Origin: Enterovibrio norvegicus DSM 15893
GTDB lineage: Bacteria; Pseudomonadota; Gammaproteobacteria; Enterobacterales; Vibrionaceae
Assembly (NCBI RefSeq): GCF_900115495.1
Contig: NZ_FOWR01000009.1
Span: forward strand, 1-64,000
Direction of reading: 5' to 3'
DNA: 64,000 nt
The notes below the pieces were generated by a model. That model searched no databases. It saw only the letters and a program-made list of their open reading frames with translations, and was not told where the DNA came from. The position numbers were made by a program, and so were the translations under genes. Positions 26,621-36,573 of the stretch are shown piece after piece. Every line of letters starts with the position of its first letter. Within the stretch, counting starts at the first letter, position 1.

Positions 26621-28723
26621 ATGAAGCTCTCTTTGCCGTTCTACGACAAGGTCCAAAACAAACTCCCATTTAAGATTGGCGTTATGCCAGCGATTGGCGC
26701 ACCCGTATTGGTGTTGTCTGCGCTGGCCATGGTTGTTCTGCCTGTTCCTGCCTTTTTGCTTGATATGTTCTTCTCGTTCAACATTGCTTTGTCGCTGGTT
26801 GTCCTTTTGGTGACTATCTACACCCGCAGACCCCTTGATTTTGCTGCGTTCCCCACCGTTCTTCTTATTGCCACCCTGTTACGATTAGCCTTGAACGTTG
26901 CATCGACACGTGTCGTTTTGCTGCATGGGCATGAAGGGCCTGGCGCTGCTGGTCAGGTGATTGACGCGTTTGGTTCCGTGGTTATTGGCGGTAACTATGC
27001 GGTTGGTCTCGTGGTGTTCCTTATCTTGATGATCATTAACTTCATGGTTGTTACTAAGGGTGCGGGGCGTATTTCTGAAGTAAGCGCGCGTTTTACCTTG
27101 GATGCTTTGCCGGGTAAACAAATGGCGATTGATGCGGACTTGAATGCGGGCTTGATAAACCAAGACCAAGCAAGAACGCGTCGTCAAGAGGTGACCAAAG
27201 AAGCGGATTTCTACGGCTCAATGGACGGTGCCTCGAAATTCGTAAAGGGCGATGCCATTGCTGGCATATTAATCCTCGCCATTAACATTGTCGGTGGTCT
27301 CTCCATCGGCATGATCCAGCATGATGTGAGCTTTTCTGAAGCGATTGAAATTTATACCTTGCTGACCATTGGTGATGGTCTTGTTGCACAAATTCCATCA
27401 CTCCTCTTGTCGATTGGCGCTGCAATGATGGTGACGCGCCAAAACACCGACGAAGACATGGGCCAACAATTGGTCTTCCAATTGGTTGATAATCCGAAAG
27501 CCTTGATCATTTCGACGGGTATTTTGTTCGTGATGGGTGTTGTGCCGGGCATGCCACATGTGCCGTTTTTGGCATTGGCACTTATCTGCGGCAGCTTTGC
27601 TTATTGGAAAGTGAAAACACAAGAGAAAATCAAAGCGGCAGAACTGGCGAAACCGAAGCAAGAAATCGTGGCACCAAAACCAAAAGATTTGTCTTGGGAT
27701 GATGTTCAACCTGTTGATGTGATTGGTTTGGAAGTGGGCTATCGCTTGATCCCAATGGTTGACAGAGACCAAGGTGGCGAGTTGCTTGATCGCGTGAAAG
27801 GGGTGCGTAAGAAGCTTTCGCAAGACTTTGGTTTCCTTATTCCGCCGGTACATATTCGTGACAACCTTGAATTGCCGCCAAACAGCTACCGCATCACCTT
27901 GATGGGGGTCGCCGTCGGTGAAGCTGATATTCGTCCTGACAATGAATTGGCGATTAACCCTGGGCAAGTCTTTGGCCCCATCGATGGTGAGCCAACGATT
28001 GACCCTGCGTTTGGTTTGGAAGCGGTGTGGATTGAAAAGTCGCAGCGTGAACATGCACAAGCATTGGGTTATACCGTGGTGGACTCCGCCACGGTATTGG
28101 CGACGCACCTTAGTCAAATGCTAACCAACAACGCTGAGCGTCTGCTGGGACATGAAGAAGCGCAGAACTTGGTTGAGCTTTTGGCGAGGCAGGCCCCTCG
28201 CTTGGTAGAAGGTTTGATCCCTGATCTTGTCTCGCTGGGTGTGGTGGTGAAAGTGATGCAAAATCTACTGAATGAAGCCATTCCTATTCGCGATGTACGA
28301 ACTATCATACAGACACTTTCTGAGTACGCGCCGAAGAGTCAAGATCCCGACATTTTAACTGCCGCTGTGCGAATTTCATTGAAGCGTTTAATCGTTCAAG
28401 AAATCAATGGTATAGCGCCAGAGCTACCTGTTATCACGTTGGTTCCTGAGTTGGAACAGATATTGCATAAAACTATGCAGGCATCAGGGGGAGAGTCCAC
28501 TGGCATTGAGCCAGGACTGGCAGAGCGTTTGCAACAAAGTCTGTCAGAGGCGACGCAACAGCAAGAATTGCAGGGTGAGCCTGCCGTGTTGTTAACGTCA
28601 GGTGTATTACGCTCAACCCTAGCCCGATTTGTGAAAAACACGATTCCGACGCTTCGAGTTCTCTCTTACCAAGAAGTGCCGGATGAAAAACAGATAAGAA
28701 TTGTGAGAGCGGTTGGCAACTGA
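26621..28723 (+). CDS. flhA: Flagellar export apparatus protein FlhA
   Basis: 700 residues: about eight membrane segments in the first 330, then the cytoplasmic nonamer-forming domain. The FHIPEP-family block (RPLDFAAFPTVLLIATLLRL, then NFMVVTKGAGRISEV) is intact. Docks chaperone-substrate complexes and uses the proton gradient. First gene of flhA-flhF-flhG-fliA. Confidence 0.97.
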   Translation: MKLSLPFYDKVQNKLPFKIGVMPAIGAPVLVLSALAMVVLPVPAFLLDMFFSFNIALSLVVLLVTIYTRRPLDFAAFPTVLLIATLLRLALNVASTRVVLLHGHEGPGAAGQVIDAFGSVVIGGNYAVGLVVFLILMIINFMVVTKGAGRISEVSARFTLDALPGKQMAIDADLNAGLINQDQARTRRQEVTKEADFYGSMDGASKFVKGDAIAGILILAINIVGGLSIGMIQHDVSFSEAIEIYTLLTIGDGLVAQIPSLLLSIGAAMMVTRQNTDEDMGQQLVFQLVDNPKALIISTGILFVMGVVPGMPHVPFLALALICGSFAYWKVKTQEKIKAAELAKPKQEIVAPKPKDLSWDDVQPVDVIGLEVGYRLIPMVDRDQGGELLDRVKGVRKKLSQDFGFLIPPVHIRDNLELPPNSYRITLMGVAVGEADIRPDNELAINPGQVFGPIDGEPTIDPAFGLEAVWIEKSQREHAQALGYTVVDSATVLATHLSQMLTNNAERLLGHEEAQNLVELLARQAPRLVEGLIPDLVSLGVVVKVMQNLLNEAIPIRDVRTIIQTLSEYAPKSQDPDILTAAVRISLKRLIVQEINGIAPELPVITLVPELEQILHKTMQASGGESTGIEPGLAERLQQSLSEATQQQELQGEPAVLLTSGVLRSTLARFVKNTIPTLRVLSYQEVPDEKQIRIVRAVGN

Positions 28724-28754
28724 TGCCAAGCATCAGTAAATCAGGACAACGATT

Positions 28755-30464
28755 TTGAAGATTAAACGATTTTTTGCCAAAGACATGCGAACTGCACTAG
28801 CCGAAGTGAAAGAAGCTTTGGGTGCGGATGCAGTCATCATGTCAAACAAGAAAGTGACTGGCGGCGTCGAAATCGTGGCGGCTGTCGACACTGAAACGCC
28901 AACTCGCGATACGCGCCAAGACGCGGCGCGTACACAAATGGCGCAAAGCATGGATCGCGTACACCAGCAACGTCGCCTGGTGGAAGACAAAGTGCACGTG
29001 CGTCGTGACATCAACAAAGAAGCCGCGAGAAGGCCTCTGGGGGGTGCGTTAGGCAGTAAGTTTTCAAGCTTGCTTGACCGTTATCAGTCTCAGTTACCTG
29101 AGAGCCAAGTCGATGACGAGCCCGGCAAAGAAATGGATTCGTTGACTGCGTTATTAGCCCGTCAAAAAGACGCGCGACTTCGCCAAACTGAAACGGCATA
29201 CGCCGGGCAATCTTCATCAAACCGACGTGATGCGGGTGCATCGCAAGGTTATGGCGGCGCGCCGCAACAATCTTCACAAAGTGCAGGCCAAAACCGCAGC
29301 GGTTATGGTGTTTCGCAAAGCCGTGGTTCGTCACAAAATCAAGGTTCGTCACAAAATACCAGCCAGCACGCACGAAACCAACAAGCCAAAGGGCAAGAGC
29401 TTGACCGTTTGTATCGTCAAAAACGTGACGAAGCAGATCGCCGCGACATGCGTGGCAATGGTCGCCAAGAAAATAGACTCGACGCAACACGCGTAGAATC
29501 TCGTAAGAATGCACCACGTCAAACTGACGAAATGGAAGCCATGCGCAAAGAAATGGCGACCATTCGCGGCCTTTTAGAGCACCAATTATCAGGTTTGATG
29601 TGGCAAGAAGTTGAACGTAAAGAACCGCTTCGTGCAATGCTGATTAAACGGTTAGAAAAGATGGGTCTATCCCCCGTTCTTGCCGATCAATTAGCAGGCT
29701 ATATCCCGGAGGATACGCCACCGAACGAAGCATGGTCTGAGTTACTTGATTTGGTTGCAGATCAAGTCATTACTACAGACGAAAACTTGCTAGAAACAGG
29801 CGGTGTGATTGCATTGTTAGGCCCGACGGGCGTAGGCAAAACCACCACCATTGCAAAATTGGCAGCGAGAGCAGCGATGGACTTCGGTCCGGAAGATATT
29901 GCCCTTGTTACAACAGATACATTTCGTATCGGTGCTCACGAGCAATTAGCAACTTACGGCCGAATTTTGGGCTGCCCAGTAAAAGTTGCTAAAGATGCCG
30001 AGGCATTGGCCGATATACTGTATCAGTTACGTCATCGACGACTGATTCTGTTAGACACTGCAGGGATGGGGCAGCGGGATCTTAGGTTATCCGAACAGCT
30101 GGACACGCTCATTCAAAGCAGCGGTTCACATATCCGAAGCCTACTCGTGTTACCAGCGACGTCTCAACGTCGCGTGTTGCAAGAGACGATTGACCATTTC
30201 CGACGCATTCCACTTTCTGGATGCGTACTGACTAAGTTGGATGAATCCCTCAGTCTGGGGGAATTACTCAGTGTGACCATTGAAAACGCACTGCCTGTGA
30301 CTTATTTGGCCGACGGCCAACGAGTCCCGGAGGACATCCGGCAGGCAAGTGGCAGATATTTGGTCAACAAAGCCAGTGAATTAATGGCTCAGGATTCAGA
30401 GCAGCAAAACCATTTCTGGAGTCATGATGTACCAGAGTCGAATGCGGCGGACTTTTATGATTGA
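28755..30464 (+). CDS. flhF: Polar flagellum placement GTPase FlhF
   Basis: 569 residues. TTG start supported by AGGA eight bases upstream and by the conserved MKIKRFFAKDMR beginning. Residues about 60-260 form a basic, Gln/Ser/Arg-rich B domain, which contains an in-frame tandem repeat (SSQNQGSSQN; 29325-29357). The SRP-type NG domain follows with GPTGVGKTTT (about 356-365), DTFRIGAHEQL and the DTAGMGQRD box. FlhF-GTP goes to the pole and recruits FliF. Confidence 0.96.
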   Translation: MKIKRFFAKDMRTALAEVKEALGADAVIMSNKKVTGGVEIVAAVDTETPTRDTRQDAARTQMAQSMDRVHQQRRLVEDKVHVRRDINKEAARRPLGGALGSKFSSLLDRYQSQLPESQVDDEPGKEMDSLTALLARQKDARLRQTETAYAGQSSSNRRDAGASQGYGGAPQQSSQSAGQNRSGYGVSQSRGSSQNQGSSQNTSQHARNQQAKGQELDRLYRQKRDEADRRDMRGNGRQENRLDATRVESRKNAPRQTDEMEAMRKEMATIRGLLEHQLSGLMWQEVERKEPLRAMLIKRLEKMGLSPVLADQLAGYIPEDTPPNEAWSELLDLVADQVITTDENLLETGGVIALLGPTGVGKTTTIAKLAARAAMDFGPEDIALVTTDTFRIGAHEQLATYGRILGCPVKVAKDAEALADILYQLRHRRLILLDTAGMGQRDLRLSEQLDTLIQSSGSHIRSLLVLPATSQRRVLQETIDHFRRIPLSGCVLTKLDESLSLGELLSVTIENALPVTYLADGQRVPEDIRQASGRYLVNKASELMAQDSEQQNHFWSHDVPESNAADFYD

Positions 30465-31344
30465 GACAACCATGCATGATCAAGCAAGCGGCCTCCGCCG
30501 CCTGACCAACCCGACTCGCACCAAAGTGATTACCGTCACCGGCGGTAAAGGTGGTGTTGGTAAAACAAACATTACGTTGGGCATCGCCGCTTCCATGGCG
30601 AAACAAGGCAAGAAAGTCATGGTCTTGGATGCCGATTTGGGTCTTGCCAATGTCGACGTCTTGCTTGGCCTTCGAGTGGGCAAGAATTTGAGCCACGTGA
30701 TGCAAGGGTTGTGTGACCTAAAAGACATTATTGTCGAAGGTCCTCACGGAATGCGAATTATACCTGCTTCGTCAGGGATGCGGGGCATGACAGAACTTTC
30801 CACGGCGCAACATGCAGGGCTTATCCGTGCATTTGGTACCTTGGATGAAGAAGTGGATGTGTTGCTGGTAGACACTGCAGCCGGCATTTCTGACATGGTG
30901 TTGAGCTTCTCTCGTGCGGCACAAGACGTGGTCATCGTGGTGTGTGATGAACCAACATCTATCACAGATGCTTACGCGCTCATCAAATTATTGAGTCGTG
31001 AACACGGTGTTACACGCTTCAAAGTCGTTGCCAATATGGTTCGCAGTTATCGTGAAGGTAGAGACTTATTTACAAAATTAACGCGAGTAACTGAAAGATT
31101 TTTAAATGCTAATCTAGAATTAGTAGCATGTGTCCCATTAGATGAACGTGTGCGACAATCTGTGAAGAAGCAAAAAGTGGTTGTTGATGCGTTCCCAAGT
31201 TCACCTGCAGCGTTGGCATTGAATGCGTTAGCGAACAAAGCGTTGACGTGGCCAGTACCACGAAACCCTGGTGGACATTTAGAGTTTTTTGTTGAAAGAC
31301 TGCTCGTGAGAGACGAGGCAGCGGGAGATTACCTCAGTGAATAG
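30457..31344 (+). CDS. flhG: Flagellar number regulator FlhG (FleN), MinD/ParA-type ATPase
   Basis: 295 residues from the ATG at 30457, which overlaps the flhF stop; this gives the N-terminus MIETTMHDQASGLRRL, where DQAxGLR is the motif that stimulates FlhF GTPase. An upstream ATG at 30424 would add 11 residues but break this pattern. Deviant Walker A KGGVGKTN, DADLGLANVD and the DTAAGIS box are present. Limits flagella to one, partly by restraining FlhF and FlrA. Confidence 0.96.
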   Translation: MIETTMHDQASGLRRLTNPTRTKVITVTGGKGGVGKTNITLGIAASMAKQGKKVMVLDADLGLANVDVLLGLRVGKNLSHVMQGLCDLKDIIVEGPHGMRIIPASSGMRGMTELSTAQHAGLIRAFGTLDEEVDVLLVDTAAGISDMVLSFSRAAQDVVIVVCDEPTSITDAYALIKLLSREHGVTRFKVVANMVRSYREGRDLFTKLTRVTERFLNANLELVACVPLDERVRQSVKKQKVVVDAFPSSPAALALNALANKALTWPVPRNPGGHLEFFVERLLVRDEAAGDYLSE

Positions 31345-32059
31345 AGCGCTCACCTACAGCAGGACAGGCGCATCTACTGAGACTGTGATTGAGCAGTACT
31401 CTACGCTCGTTAAGCGTATTGCTCACCACTTGATCTCACGGTTGCCCCCGAATGTTCAGGTCGAGGATTTGATACAAGCCGGCATGATCGGTTTGTTAGA
31501 AGCGCAACAAAACTATGACCCTTCAAAAGGGGCGAGTTTCGAAACCTATGCAGGTATCCGAATTCGTGGCGCGATGCTTGATGACATTCGAAAGGGTGAC
31601 TGGGTACCGCGTTCTGTTCACAAGAACAACCGTCAGATCAGTGACGCCATTGCACACCTCGAAGGTGAGTTAGGGCGCGATCCAAATGACAAAGAAATTT
31701 CAAAACGTCTAGGCATGAGCCTTGAGCAATACCACAACGCATTAAACGACATCAATTCAGGGCGTTTAATCGGGATGGATGATCTAGGCGTTTCAGAAGA
31801 TGCTTTCGTGATTGAAAGTCATCGAGAAGAAAACCTTCCCTTTCAGGAAGTGGAGGAGGATAGCTTCAAGGTTCACTTGGCTAAAGCTATCACCGAGCTA
31901 CCTGAAAGAGAGGCTTTGGTACTCTCTCTCTATTACGACGAGGAACTTAACCTCAAAGAGATAGGTGCCATTATCGGGGTCAGTGAATCCCGAGTTTGCC
32001 AGATACAAAATCAGGCAATGCAGCGGTTACGGACTAAGCTATCCGCTTGGTCAAAGTAA
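31337..32059 (+). CDS. fliA: Flagellar sigma factor FliA (sigma-28)
   Basis: 240 residues. GTG start, overlapping the flhG stop by eight bases, with GGAG about 10 bases upstream. Region 2 (DLIQAGMIGLLEA; FETYAGIRIRGAMLDDIRKG), region 3 and region 4 (LKEIGAIIGVSESRVCQIQNQAM) are complete. It directs transcription of late genes, including the two flagellins here. Confidence 0.97.
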   Translation: MNRALTYSRTGASTETVIEQYSTLVKRIAHHLISRLPPNVQVEDLIQAGMIGLLEAQQNYDPSKGASFETYAGIRIRGAMLDDIRKGDWVPRSVHKNNRQISDAIAHLEGELGRDPNDKEISKRLGMSLEQYHNALNDINSGRLIGMDDLGVSEDAFVIESHREENLPFQEVEEDSFKVHLAKAITELPEREALVLSLYYDEELNLKEIGAIIGVSESRVCQIQNQAMQRLRTKLSAWSK

Positions 32060-32096
32060 GTTTTAACAATTATAAGGGACCTCACCGGAGGCAACT

Positions 32097-32477
32097 TTGA
32101 ACACAAACATGAAAATCCTCATTGTTGATGACTTCTCAACAATGCGCCGTATCGTTAAGAACCTCCTTCGTGATCTGGGTTTCAACAACACTGTTGAAGC
32201 TGATGATGGCCTAACAGCTCTGCCAATTCTTAAGAAAGGCGGAATTGAGTTTGTCGTCACTGACTGGAACATGCCTGGCATGCAGGGCATTGATTTGCTC
32301 AAGCACATCCGTGCAGATGATGAATTGAAACATCTTCCTGTATTGATGATCACTGCAGAAGCTAAGCGCGAGCAAATCGTTGAAGCTGCTCAAGCGGGCG
32401 TAAATGGCTATATCGTTAAGCCGTTTACCGCTGCAACGCTAAAAGAGAAGTTGGATAAGATTTTCGAACGCATGTGA
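32097..32477 (+). CDS. cheY: Chemotaxis response regulator CheY
   Basis: 126 residues. TTG start with CGGAGG five bases upstream; the ATG at 32109 is 17 bases from it, so TTG is favoured. Phospho-acceptor Asp56 ([10 protein letters not shown]), acidic pair Asp11-Asp12, Thr86 and Lys108 are all in place. Its position in the flagellar locus corresponds to the motor-binding CheY of Vibrio (CheY3 of V. cholerae). Confidence 0.97.
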   Translation: MNTNMKILIVDDFSTMRRIVKNLLRDLGFNNTVEADDGLTALPILKKGGIEFVVTDWNMPGMQGIDLLKHIRADDELKHLPVLMITAEAKREQIVEAAQAGVNGYIVKPFTAATLKEKLDKIFERM

Positions 32478-32512
32478 TCTGCTTCTTCGCGCAGTGAAGG
32501 AATATTTAAACG

Positions 32513-33235
32513 ATGATAACACTCGACCAAGCTAAAGAGCTGGTCAGTTTTCTCGAAGAAGGGAATCAGGAAAGTGCGAATGAGTTACTGCTGAACATCG
32601 GCAGTGAAACTCGCAATCCGCTCTTCAATGAGGTGGGAAAACTGACTCGACAACTGCATGATTCGTTGTCCAATTTCCGCTTGGATCCGCGTGTCAATGA
32701 TCTCGCTAATAGTGAGATCCCTGATGCAAAAGATCGCCTTAACTTTGTTATGGAAAAAACGGAACTTGCCGCCAACCGAACCATGGATGCAGTCGAAGCG
32801 ACGTTGCCTATTGCTGATAATCTTCAGGAATGCCTCGCTCAAGTTCGTCCTCAATGGAACAACTTGATGGGAGGGCGGATTGACCTCGTCAGTTTCAAAG
32901 ATCTCTGTCATCAGATTGATGGTCTTTTGACGCAGGTAGAAGGCGGCACAACCAAACTGCACGGTCAATTGACTGAAATCCTTATGGCGCAAGATTTCCA
33001 AGACTTAACAGGTCAGGTCATTCGACGCGTTATTGAGTTGGTGCAGGAAGTTGAAAAACAACTGGTCGAAATCTTAACCGCGTTTGGGTTAGACGACGAT
33101 CAGCAAGAAGAAACAGAACAAATATCTGGCATCGAGGCTGAGGGTCCGGTCGTTACTGAGGAACAGCGTCAAGAGAAAAACGTGATGCAGAGTCAGGACG
33201 ATGTAGACGACTTGCTTTCTAGCCTGGGCTTTTAG
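32513..33235 (+). CDS. cheZ: CheY-P phosphatase CheZ
   Basis: 240 residues. Long helical hairpin with the catalytic pattern QDFQDLTGQVI: Asp164 and Gln168 correspond to Asp143/Gln147 of E. coli. The C-terminal helix (QDDVDDLLSSLGF) is the CheY-binding tail. Removes phosphate from CheY-P. Confidence 0.96.
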   Translation: MITLDQAKELVSFLEEGNQESANELLLNIGSETRNPLFNEVGKLTRQLHDSLSNFRLDPRVNDLANSEIPDAKDRLNFVMEKTELAANRTMDAVEATLPIADNLQECLAQVRPQWNNLMGGRIDLVSFKDLCHQIDGLLTQVEGGTTKLHGQLTEILMAQDFQDLTGQVIRRVIELVQEVEKQLVEILTAFGLDDDQQEETEQISGIEAEGPVVTEEQRQEKNVMQSQDDVDDLLSSLGF

Positions 33236-33244
33236 GGGTGCGTT

Positions 33245-35383
33245 ATGAGCTTTGAAATGGATGAAGAAATCCTGCAGGACTTTTTGATCGAAGCAGGTGA
33301 AATTCTGGAGTTGTTGTCTGAGCAGTTAGTGGATCTGGAAAAATCGCCAGAAGACCGCGATTTGCTAAACGCAATTTTCCGGGGATTCCACACGGTTAAA
33401 GGTGGTGCTGGCTTCTTATCGCTCAAAGAGTTGGTAGATACCTGCCACGGTGCGGAAAATATTTTCGATAATCTCCGCAATGGCGGTCGAGAACTGACAC
33501 CTGAGGTGATGGATATCATCCTTCAAGCGCTCGACACCGTTAACGAACAGTTTGCGTGTGTTCAGCAGAGCGAGCCTGCCCCTGCCGCAGATCCATCTTT
33601 GTTGGACGCGTTGCATAAGTACAGCCGCCCAGCTTCTGAAGATGAAGCGACGGCAGAGCCGGAACCTGAGCCTGAACCAGAACCTGAACCTGAAGTTGTC
33701 GCAGAAGCGCCAGCTGAAGAAGGTGATGCGATCGCCGGTGATTCCGTCGATGAAATTACCGATGACGAATTTGACCGTTTGCTTGACCAACTTCATGGGT
33801 CGGGTAAGGGACCACAAGTAACAGAAAAACCTGCAGCGGAAGCGCCTGCGGCGGGATCGGACAGCGGTGACATTACGGACGACGAGTTCGAAAAACTGCT
33901 GGATGAGCTGCACGGTTCAGGCAAAGGGCCACTTGATGGAGACGCAGCTGCGCCACCTCCTCAAAACGCTGCGGTAGAAAGTCCGAGTGGTGATGACATC
34001 ACTGACGACGAATTTGAAAAGCTTTTAGATGACTTGCACGGTAAAGGCAAAAGCCCTATCGACAATGCACCGAAAGCAGAAGCGCCAAAGGCTGAACCAG
34101 CGCCAGTGCCAAAACCTGCGCCTAAGCCTGTGCCGAAAGCAGAAGCGCCTGCGGCAAAACCCCCCGCTGTTGCTGCTAAGCCGCCTGCCAAAACAGAAGA
34201 CAAAAAACCACCTGTTCCTCAAGCTGAGCAAACAGTACGCGTAAACACCTCGACGCTAGATACCATTATGAATATGGTGGGTGAGCTGGTGTTGGTGCGT
34301 AACCGTTTGGTGAGTTTGGGTGCGAACAGTGAGGATGAGAACATGGCGAAAGCCGTGACCAACCTCGATGTGGTGACAGCTGACTTGCAAGGTGCGGTCA
34401 TGCAAACGCGTATGCAGCCCATCAAGAAAGTATTCGGTCGTTTCCCACGCGTTGTTCGAGATTTGGCGCGAAGCCTCAAAAAAGACATCGTATTGGAAAT
34501 GCGCGGTGAAGAAACCGACTTGGACAAGAACTTGGTTGAGGCATTGGCCGACCCCATGGTCCACTTGGTGCGTAACTCGGTCGACCACGGCATTGAAATG
34601 CCGGACAAGCGTGAGCAAAACGGTAAGCCTCGTGTAGGTACTGTTACACTTGCAGCATCTCAGGAAGGCGATCACATCTTGCTGACCATCGAAGATGATG
34701 GCGGTGGTATGGATGCTGAGAAGCTTCGTGGCATTGCGGTAGAACGCGGTGTGATGGATGCAGATGCAGCGGCACGTTTGACCGATACCGAGTCATTCAA
34801 CCTGATTTTTGCGCCAGGTTTCTCGACCAAAACCGAAATCTCCGATATCTCGGGCCGTGGTGTGGGCATGGATGTGGTGAAAACCGCGATCACCGCATTG
34901 AACGGCACGATCTCCATCGATTCAGTATTGGGTCGTGGTACGATCATTTCGATCAAAGTGCCGCTAACGCTCGCCATTCTGCCAACCTTAATGGTCGGTA
35001 TCGGCGGAAACCCATTTGCTTTCCCACTTTCTAACGTTAATGAAATCATTAGCCTAGATTTGGCGAGAACCAATACCGTTGATGGTCAATTGACCTTAAT
35101 TGTTCGCGATAAAGCCATCCCATTGTTCTATTTACAGGATTGGCTGTGCAAGAAGCGCGCGTCGAAGAAAGACTCTGGGCATGTCGTCATCATTCAGATG
35201 GGTCATCAGCCAGTTGCCTTTGTTGTTGATTCACTCATTGGTCAGGAAGAGGTGGTGATTAAACCTCTCGATGAATTGTTGCAAGGTACGCCGGGTATGG
35301 CGGGTGCAACGATCACCAGTGATGGTCATATTGCTTTGATTCTGGATGCGCCGAATCTGCTTAAACGCTACGCGGGACGATAA
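33245..35383 (+). CDS. cheA: Chemotaxis histidine kinase CheA
   Basis: 712 residues. P1 Hpt domain with His49 ([13 protein letters not shown]); a linker of about 130-350 made of Glu-Pro runs, three near-identical 20-residue motifs (see repeat entry) and a Pro/Ala/Lys stretch, with no recognisable P2 domain; P3 dimerisation (about 350-405); P4 ATPase ([32 protein letters not shown]); P5 CheW-like (about 570-705). It phosphorylates CheY and CheB. In V. cholerae the linker contains the LID region through which ParP recruits CheA to the pole. Confidence 0.96.
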   Translation: MSFEMDEEILQDFLIEAGEILELLSEQLVDLEKSPEDRDLLNAIFRGFHTVKGGAGFLSLKELVDTCHGAENIFDNLRNGGRELTPEVMDIILQALDTVNEQFACVQQSEPAPAADPSLLDALHKYSRPASEDEATAEPEPEPEPEPEPEVVAEAPAEEGDAIAGDSVDEITDDEFDRLLDQLHGSGKGPQVTEKPAAEAPAAGSDSGDITDDEFEKLLDELHGSGKGPLDGDAAAPPPQNAAVESPSGDDITDDEFEKLLDDLHGKGKSPIDNAPKAEAPKAEPAPVPKPAPKPVPKAEAPAAKPPAVAAKPPAKTEDKKPPVPQAEQTVRVNTSTLDTIMNMVGELVLVRNRLVSLGANSEDENMAKAVTNLDVVTADLQGAVMQTRMQPIKKVFGRFPRVVRDLARSLKKDIVLEMRGEETDLDKNLVEALADPMVHLVRNSVDHGIEMPDKREQNGKPRVGTVTLAASQEGDHILLTIEDDGGGMDAEKLRGIAVERGVMDADAAARLTDTESFNLIFAPGFSTKTEISDISGRGVGMDVVKTAITALNGTISIDSVLGRGTIISIKVPLTLAILPTLMVGIGGNPFAFPLSNVNEIISLDLARTNTVDGQLTLIVRDKAIPLFYLQDWLCKKRASKKDSGHVVIIQMGHQPVAFVVDSLIGQEEVVIKPLDELLQGTPGMAGATITSDGHIALILDAPNLLKRYAGR
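33749..34057 (+). repeat. Three-copy repeat in the CheA linker
   Basis: Three motifs of the form (D)ITDDEF-[DE]-[RK]-LLD-x-LHG-x-GK lie at CheA residues 169-190, 209-229 and 250-271, spaced by about 40 residues. The protein repeat is stronger than the DNA repeat: synonymous codons differ, so the motif appears to be kept by selection rather than recent duplication. Each looks like an amphipathic acidic helix followed by a flexible Gly/Lys segment. Confidence 0.9.
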
Positions 35384-35400
35384 GAGTAATAAGGACTGAT

Positions 35401-36564
35401 ATGGCAGTGAAAGTGTTGGTGGTGGATGATTCGAGCTTTTTCCGCCGTCGAGTGAGTGAGATTATCAATGGCGACCCGCGTCTCCAAGTCATTGATTGTG
35501 CAGTCAACGGCAAAGAGGCGGTTGAGAAGACGGCGCAATTGAAGCCTGATGTCATCACCATGGACATTGAAATGCCGGTAATGGATGGGATCACTGCGGT
35601 TCGCGAGATCATGAAAGCCAATCCAACGCCCATTTTGATGTTTTCATCGCTGACGCATGATGGCGCGAAAGCGACGTTGGACGCATTAGACGCTGGTGCA
35701 CTCGACTTCCTGCCTAAAAAGTTTGAAGACATCGCAAGAAACCGTGATGAAGCGGTTTCTCTGCTGCAACAGCGCGTGAATGAAATTGCTCGTAAGCGCG
35801 CATTCATGCGTCGTCCAATGCCAGCCGCGCGTCCTGCCGTTGCCACGCCTGCCGCAACAACTGCGGCGACGGCAACCGCAACACCGACGCGCACGCCTGT
35901 ACGACCACTTTCTAGTCCGATGAGCCCAGCGCTATCAACCAGACCTACTTCGCCTGTCTCGATGAGTCGATTCAAAGCTAGTGGTAAGCGTTATCAACTT
36001 GTCGCGATTGGCACCTCGACGGGTGGGCCTGTTGCGTTGCAGAAAGTGCTTAGTTCACTTCCAGCGAACTTCCCTCTTCCTATTTTGTTGATCCAGCATA
36101 TGCCTTCCACGTTTACTGCAGCCTTTGCTCAACGCCTTAATGGCTTATGCAAAATCTCGGTGAAAGAAGCGCAAGATGGCGACACGCTGCAAGCGGGTAG
36201 CGCATACCTTGCTCCTGGTGGTATGCAGATGATGATTGATGGTCGCCCCGGTGCGGCACGTCTTAAAATCATCGACGGTGGTGACCGCATGAACTACAAA
36301 CCGTGTGTAGATGTGACGTTTGGGTCTGCCGCCAAGATATATGGTGATAAAGTATTATCCATGGTTTTGACGGGCATGGGCGCAGACGGTCGTGACGGAG
36401 CAAGAATGTTGAAAGAAGAAGGTTCAACAGTCTGGGCTCAAGACGAAGAAAGCTGCGTTGTTTATGGCATGCCACAGGCGGTCGCAAAGGCTGGGATATC
36501 GACAGAAGATCTCCCCCTTGAGCGAATTTCTGAGCGCATTCTCGTCGAGCTCAACTTGGTATAA
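35401..36564 (+). CDS. cheB: Chemotaxis methylesterase/deamidase CheB
   Basis: 387 residues. Receiver domain with Asp55 ([13 protein letters not shown]), a Thr/Ala/Pro-rich linker (about 140-190) and the methylesterase domain with Ser206 ([10 protein letters not shown]), the His of [13 protein letters not shown] and the Asp of [10 protein letters not shown]. Demethylates chemoreceptors. TAAGGA ribosome-binding site. Confidence 0.97.
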   Translation: MAVKVLVVDDSSFFRRRVSEIINGDPRLQVIDCAVNGKEAVEKTAQLKPDVITMDIEMPVMDGITAVREIMKANPTPILMFSSLTHDGAKATLDALDAGALDFLPKKFEDIARNRDEAVSLLQQRVNEIARKRAFMRRPMPAARPAVATPAATTAATATATPTRTPVRPLSSPMSPALSTRPTSPVSMSRFKASGKRYQLVAIGTSTGGPVALQKVLSSLPANFPLPILLIQHMPSTFTAAFAQRLNGLCKISVKEAQDGDTLQAGSAYLAPGGMQMMIDGRPGAARLKIIDGGDRMNYKPCVDVTFGSAAKIYGDKVLSMVLTGMGADGRDGARMLKEEGSTVWAQDEESCVVYGMPQAVAKAGISTEDLPLERISERILVELNLV

Positions 36565-36573
36565 GGAGCAGTC

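Noticed and set aside
27398-28117. 239-codon antisense frame inside flhA
   Set aside because: Shadow of a well-conserved gene; no family resemblance and no start signals.
29011-29637. 208-codon antisense frame inside flhF
   Set aside because: Shadow of the flhF basic domain; no recognisable protein.
30424-30456. Upstream ATG of flhG adding 11 residues
   Set aside because: It breaks the conserved N-terminal start; the ATG at 30457 gives the usual DQAxGLR position and 295-residue length.
33655-33695. Short direct DNA repeats (GAACCT/GAGCCT) resembling a repeat array
   Set aside because: They encode the Glu-Pro run of CheA and have no spacers or palindromes; not a CRISPR.
35361-35975. 204-codon antisense frame inside cheB
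   Set aside because: Shadow of the cheB receiver and its Ala/Thr linker; translation is low complexity.
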